This document shows, in pieces, positions 60,938-64,000 of a DNA stretch of 64,000 nucleotides. The position numbers were made by a program, and so were the translations under genes. Location of the stretch: NCBI GenBank assembly GCA_046154645.1, contig JBJXDZ010000105.1, positions 1-64,000 on the forward strand. The letters run 5' to 3'. The stretch is from Ga0077555 sp046154645 (GTDB lineage Bacteria > Pseudomonadota > Alphaproteobacteria > Rhizobiales > Hyphomicrobiaceae). Within the stretch, counting starts at the first letter, position 1, and every line of letters starts with the position of its first letter. The notes under the pieces are model-generated. The model did no database searches. It had not been told where the DNA came from and was given only the letters and a program-made list of their open reading frames with translations.

Positions 60938-61768
60938 ATGGCTGACACGGCAGACGTGACGCGCCACTACGCCAGTGACAGTATTGCCGAGCGCGTGCTG
61001 GCAGCATTGCGAGCGGCATCCGGACCCGATGTGGCGATCACGCCGGAGACGCTGGCGCCACTCGATCAGTTTCACGGCCGTGGTCTCGCCGCCACCAAGG
61101 AACTGGCCAAACTGTTGGCACCACAGGCCGGCGAACACCTGCTCGACATCGGCTGCGGCCTCGGCGGACCGGCGCGCTGGATTGCCGCCAGGTTCGGGTG
61201 CCGCTTCACGGGCATCGACCTGACGCCGCAGTTCTGCGAAGCCGCCATCGCGCTGACCGCCGCCACAGGCCAGCTCGACAGCGTTCGAATCATGAATGGT
61301 TCGGCGACGGAACTGCCATATCCCGACGCCACTTTCGATCGTGCTTACTCGCAGAATGTGGTGATGAACATTGCCGACAAGGCGCGCTTCTATAGCGAGG
61401 CGTTCCGCGTCGTGAAACCCGGCGGTGTGGTGGCTTTTTCAAACATCGGGATGGGTCCGAACGGCGCCCCGCACTATCCCGTGCCCTGGGCCAGCACCGC
61501 CGCCACGAGCTTCCTCGCCACGTCGGAGGAAACCCGAGGCCAGATCGAGGCCGCGGGGTTCAAGATCCTATCGCTCAATGATCCCACTGCCGCCGTCCTG
61601 CCTGACCTCATGGCTTTTCGCGCCAAAATCGAGCGCGATGGACTGCCGAAGCTCGGTACCCACGCCTTCATGGGTGAGCGCATGCTGGAGTTGCAGGCCA
61701 ACTCTACCCGCAATCTCGCGGAGGGACGCACGGCGCTGATCGAGGTGCTGGTCCAGAAACCCGCATAG
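60938..61768 (+). CDS. SAM-dependent methyltransferase
   Basis: 276-aa class I methyltransferase. SAM motif I 'HLLDIGCGLGGPARWIAARFGCRFTGIDLT', motif II 'GSATELPYPDATFDRAYSQNVVMNIADK', motif III 'RVVKPGGVVAFSNI'. Resembles the UbiE/sarcosine-dimethylglycine-type group; substrate unknown. ATG 60938. 38 nt after the Pro-rich gene, convergent with the ModA-like gene. Confidence 0.88.
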   Translation: MADTADVTRHYASDSIAERVLAALRAASGPDVAITPETLAPLDQFHGRGLAATKELAKLLAPQAGEHLLDIGCGLGGPARWIAARFGCRFTGIDLTPQFCEAAIALTAATGQLDSVRIMNGSATELPYPDATFDRAYSQNVVMNIADKARFYSEAFRVVKPGGVVAFSNIGMGPNGAPHYPVPWASTAATSFLATSEETRGQIEAAGFKILSLNDPTAAVLPDLMAFRAKIERDGLPKLGTHAFMGERMLELQANSTRNLAEGRTALIEVLVQKPA

Positions 61769-61793
61769 GTCTCGGATTGCCGCTTACCGCCGC

Positions 61794-62576
61794 TCAGCGC
61801 TCGAAACCGGCTTTCTGGAACGCGTCCTCGCCTTCGACGCCGAGGAACGTCATGGCCAATTCGGCCGCCGCGGAATCCGGCATGCGCAGGCCCTTGACGG
61901 TTGCCAGGCCATAGACGGTGGCGAGGGCATGTGGCGGCGGCAGCGGGCCGAGATAGCGCACCTCCTGCACGGGCACGATCTCGGTGGCCTGGCTGACGCC
62001 AAGGGCGAATTCGCCCTTCGCAACCTGACCTGGAATGGCACCCCCGAACGGGACGACGGTGATGCGTGGCGCCACCTGATCGAGGATCCCAAGCTCGCCC
62101 AGCACCTTGCGGAAATGGGTGCCGGCCGTGGCTCCCCGCGCGGGATCGGCATGCGCGATGCTCGGTGCCGCCAGTAAGACCGCCTTGAGCTTGTCCGGCG
62201 TCGAGATATCGACTGCAGGAGATGACAGGGGCGCGCAGAGGCCCACCTGGGTTTTGCCGATTGGCGTGTATTGCTTGCGCTGGAGTCGACCCTGTTCGGC
62301 GAGTTGTTTCAACGCGGCCTCCGACAGCAGCAGGAGGTCAGGGCTGTCGCCAGCCAGCACCATGTCACGCAGCGCTCCGACGGTGTCGTAGATGGCCGTC
62401 ACCTTGGTTTCAGGCCGCGCCTTGGCATAGGCGGCGATCAGCACCTCCACGGGCTTCTGCACGGCACCGGCGGCCAGCACGCGCACCTCTTCGGCGGCCA
62501 AGGCGCGGCCCGGCAAGGCCAGAACAAAGCTGCTGCAGGCAAGCGTGGTCAACATCTGGCGTCTGTGTAGTGTCAC
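61794..62576 (-). CDS. Molybdate-type (ModA-like) periplasmic binding protein
   Basis: 260 aa with signal ('RRQMLTTLACSSFVLALPGRALAAEE'). ModA family features: 'VRVLAAGAVQKPVEVLIAAYAKA', 'DLLLLSEAALKQLAEQGRL', 'IAHADPARGATAGTHFRKVLGELGI', 'GEFALGVSQATEIVPV'. No ModBC genes nearby, so it may be an orphan binding protein for molybdate or another oxyanion; molybdenum would be needed by the sulfite dehydrogenases (inference). GTG 62576 chosen for GAGGAG upstream. Confidence 0.82.
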   Translation of the reverse strand: MTLHRRQMLTTLACSSFVLALPGRALAAEEVRVLAAGAVQKPVEVLIAAYAKARPETKVTAIYDTVGALRDMVLAGDSPDLLLLSEAALKQLAEQGRLQRKQYTPIGKTQVGLCAPLSSPAVDISTPDKLKAVLLAAPSIAHADPARGATAGTHFRKVLGELGILDQVAPRITVVPFGGAIPGQVAKGEFALGVSQATEIVPVQEVRYLGPLPPPHALATVYGLATVKGLRMPDSAAAELAMTFLGVEGEDAFQKAGFER

Positions 62577-62661
62577 TGAAATCAACTCCTCGCCTGGGAT
62601 CCTGTCCAGCCGATACTGTAGCACTGCGGTGGTTTGGCGGCGGCTGGATGGTGCCCGGGGC

Positions 62662-62991
62662 TCAACTTCCGATCTCGCGCACCTGACCCGGCTTGACGTC
62701 GGTCAAAGTCAGCAGGAGGTCGGGGACGAGGGGTAACAAGTCGCGGATATGATTGCTGCGGGCGCGCAAGATTACCACCGCAAATGAACGCTGATCGAGC
62801 CGGTTCTGATGCGGTATGCTCTTGTCGACCGTTACGAGGACGTCGAAGGCTCCGTGCATTGCGTCCAACATAGCGCCGTCAGGTAATGCATTGAGCCGCC
62901 GCTCCCGTGCCGTGGCCACATCATGTCCGGTGATCAATCGCTTCAGTCCGCGTGGAACATTGGCGTCCAGCAGCACGCGCATGCGCAGCAT
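62662..62991 (-). CDS. DUF5615 PIN-like toxin, copy 1
   Basis: 109 aa PIN-like protein: 'MRVLLDANVPRGLKRLI' with acidic residue, 'HGAFDVLVTVDKSIPHQNRL' and 'FAVVILRARSNHI'. Pairs with the DUF433 gene just upstream (6-nt gap), a VapC45-like toxin with cognate antitoxin. ATG 62991 or 62982. Its 3' 180 bp are almost identical to the broken copy at 63284, indicating duplication or gene conversion. Confidence 0.85.
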   Translation of the reverse strand: MLRMRVLLDANVPRGLKRLITGHDVATARERRLNALPDGAMLDAMHGAFDVLVTVDKSIPHQNRLDQRSFAVVILRARSNHIRDLLPLVPDLLLTLTDVKPGQVREIGS

Positions 62992-62997
62992 CCCGCG

Positions 62998-63234
62998 TCA
63001 CTCAGCTGCAGAAGCAACTGCCTTCTGGCGAGCCAACTCCAGCACGGCCAGAGCATGTTCCCGGCTGACATCTGGAAAGTCCTCCAGAAACGCGTCAACC
63101 GGATCCCCAGCACCAATGTAGTCGAACAGAGCCTGAATTGGTACGCGCGTGCCATTAAAGACCGGCGTGCCGGACATGAAGTCCGGCGATACCAGGATGA
63201 GCGGATCGGGCAGTTCAACTTGCACATTTGGCAT
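62998..63234 (-). CDS. DUF433 antitoxin, copy 1
   Basis: 78 aa with the DUF433 pattern 'SPDFMSGTPVFNGTRVPIQALFDYIGAGDPVDAFLEDFPDVSREHALAVLELAR', a winged-helix antitoxin domain (VapB45-like). Upstream of the DUF5615 toxin on the same strand. Normal length; ATG 63234. Confidence 0.87.
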   Translation of the reverse strand: MPNVQVELPDPLILVSPDFMSGTPVFNGTRVPIQALFDYIGAGDPVDAFLEDFPDVSREHALAVLELARQKAVASAAE

Positions 63235-63283
63235 GTTGCGCGTCTATCACAATTCGGCTGCAACGACCACACCCAGAGCGGAC

Positions 63284-63602
63284 TCAACTCCCGATTTCGC
63301 GCACCTCACCCGGCTTGACGTCGGTCAAAGTCAGCAGGAGGTCGGGGACGAGGGGTAACAAGTCGCGGATATGATTGCTGCGGGCGCGCAAGATTACCAC
63401 CGCAAATGAACGCTGATCGAGTCGGTTCTGATGCGGGATGCTCTTGCCGACCGTTACGAGGACGTCGAAGGCTCCGTGCATCACCCGGAGAGCGGTCCGT
63501 CATCGAGATCCGACATCCGAGCTTGGCGGCGCCCTGGGTATCGTGGCCCGTCAAATGCCGCGACAGGCGCCACGGCACACAGTTATCGAGCAGAACCCGC
63601 AC
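63284..63602 (-). pseudogene. Broken DUF5615 PIN-like toxin, copy 2
   Basis: The N-terminus 'MRVLLDNCVPWRLSRHLTGHD' reads from 63602, but the frame is lost at 'AAKLG' (about 63530) and regained near the 'MHGAFDVLVTVGKS' stretch (about 63484). Comparison with copy 1 suggests two separate one-base deletions, so no intact toxin can be made. The 3' part (63284-63480) is nearly identical to copy 1 at 62662-62860. Confidence 0.85.
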
Positions 63603-63615
63603 CCGCCCTCCAAGT

Positions 63616-63864
63616 CTATTCTGCAGGCACTTTCATGGCATCAGCAATAGCGGCTTCCCTGGCCAACTCAAGGACCGCGACAGCGTGTTCCAGTGTCACA
63701 TTTGGAAAATCCTCGAGGAATTCGCTCAGCGGATCTCCGGCTTCGATATAGTCAAACAGGGCTTTCACAGGCACACGCGTGCCCGCAAACACAGGCTCGC
63801 CGCTGAGGCGATCGGGTGAGACGGTGATCAGTGGATCGGGCAATGTTGGTGTCGCATCTGGCAT
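63616..63864 (-). CDS. DUF433 antitoxin, copy 2
   Basis: 82 aa: 'SPDRLSGEPVFAGTRVPVKALFDYIEAGDPLSEFLEDFPNVTLEHAVAVLELAREA'. Same DUF433 fold as copy 1 but clearly diverged (about half the residues differ). Intact although its toxin is broken, so it may persist as a free antitoxin. ATG 63864. Confidence 0.87.
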   Translation of the reverse strand: MPDATPTLPDPLITVSPDRLSGEPVFAGTRVPVKALFDYIEAGDPLSEFLEDFPNVTLEHAVAVLELAREAAIADAMKVPAE

Positions 63865-64000
63865 GCGGATACCCTACCATGCCCGACGCCCATACGCCAC
63901 GCGCGGACACCAATCACCCCTTTGATGCCGACCGAAACGCCCCTGTGCACCGCGCGTCCGTGTTGCATTGCCGCCCTGTAGCCTTTCGGCTAGACCGTTG

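Noticed and set aside
1..64000. tRNA, rRNA, insertion sequences and prophage
   Set aside because: No tRNA-like T-loop in cloverleaf context, no rRNA stretch, no transposase or integrase reading frame was recognised.

Overview
The window reads as GC-rich chromosome of an alphaproteobacterium, most likely Hyphomicrobiales and Hyphomicrobium-like. Pointers are a GcrA-type protein, a TTAA-N7-TTAA CtrA-type box, the NDUFA12-DUF2155 gene pair, a 6S RNA in front of the 5-FCL gene followed by a YmdB-type phosphodiesterase, and a large sulfur-oxidation island of the sHdr type. This placement is inference; no rRNA or other taxonomic marker is present.

Layout. 1-20.2 kb is ordinary chromosome: a tandem HhH-domain protein, a TRAP solute-binding protein, MAPEG, GcrA-like, a DapA-family aldolase, RuvX, a UPF0173 hydrolase, a fused MFS/spermidine-synthase-like protein, 6S RNA, 5-FCL, YmdB, a sugar-acid dehydratase, a large hybrid histidine kinase, an HpcH-type aldolase, a peptide-type ABC binding protein and a fused class III CoA-transferase. 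20.2-50.5 kb is the sulfur island. 50.7-64 kb is ordinary chromosome again (Rieske oxygenase plus reductase, secreted low-complexity proteins, NDUFA12, a class V aminotransferase, an outer-membrane beta-barrel, PhzF, a methyltransferase, a ModA-like protein), ending in two DUF433/DUF5615 toxin-antitoxin modules, one with a broken toxin.

How the sulfur island works. SoxXA, SoxB and SoxYZ (no SoxCD in view) would oxidise thiosulfate in the periplasm and leave sulfane sulfur. YeeE/YedE-family transporters could bring sulfur compounds inside. DsrE and TusA would carry the sulfur to the sHdr complex (C1, B1, A, a conserved accessory protein, C2, B2), which works with the lipoate-binding protein LbpA. 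A LipS1/LipS2-type radical SAM pair, with a GNAT protein between them and a GATase-like protein downstream, would supply the lipoyl group. Sulfite would then be oxidised in the cytoplasm by SoeABC and in the periplasm by a SorAB/SorTU-type enzyme. A thioredoxin and a CcdA-type protein supply periplasmic reductant. An ArsR-family repressor with three cysteines, sHdrR-like, sits beside the sulfite dehydrogenase.

Most notable observations: (1) the palindrome ATTCGAAT was found at four places, each in the promoter region of a sulfur transcription unit and each abutting a -10-like box, so it is a strong candidate operator for that repressor; (2) three cargo insertions inside otherwise compact operons (a PIN/partner pair between shdrC1 and shdrB1, an AT-richer orphan between shdrB1 and shdrA, a secreted protein between soeA and soeB), most of them stitched in by start/stop overlaps; (3) a family of palindromic repeats scattered through the island, one of which lies in frame inside a protein; (4) a GATase-like protein lacking its nucleophilic cysteine.
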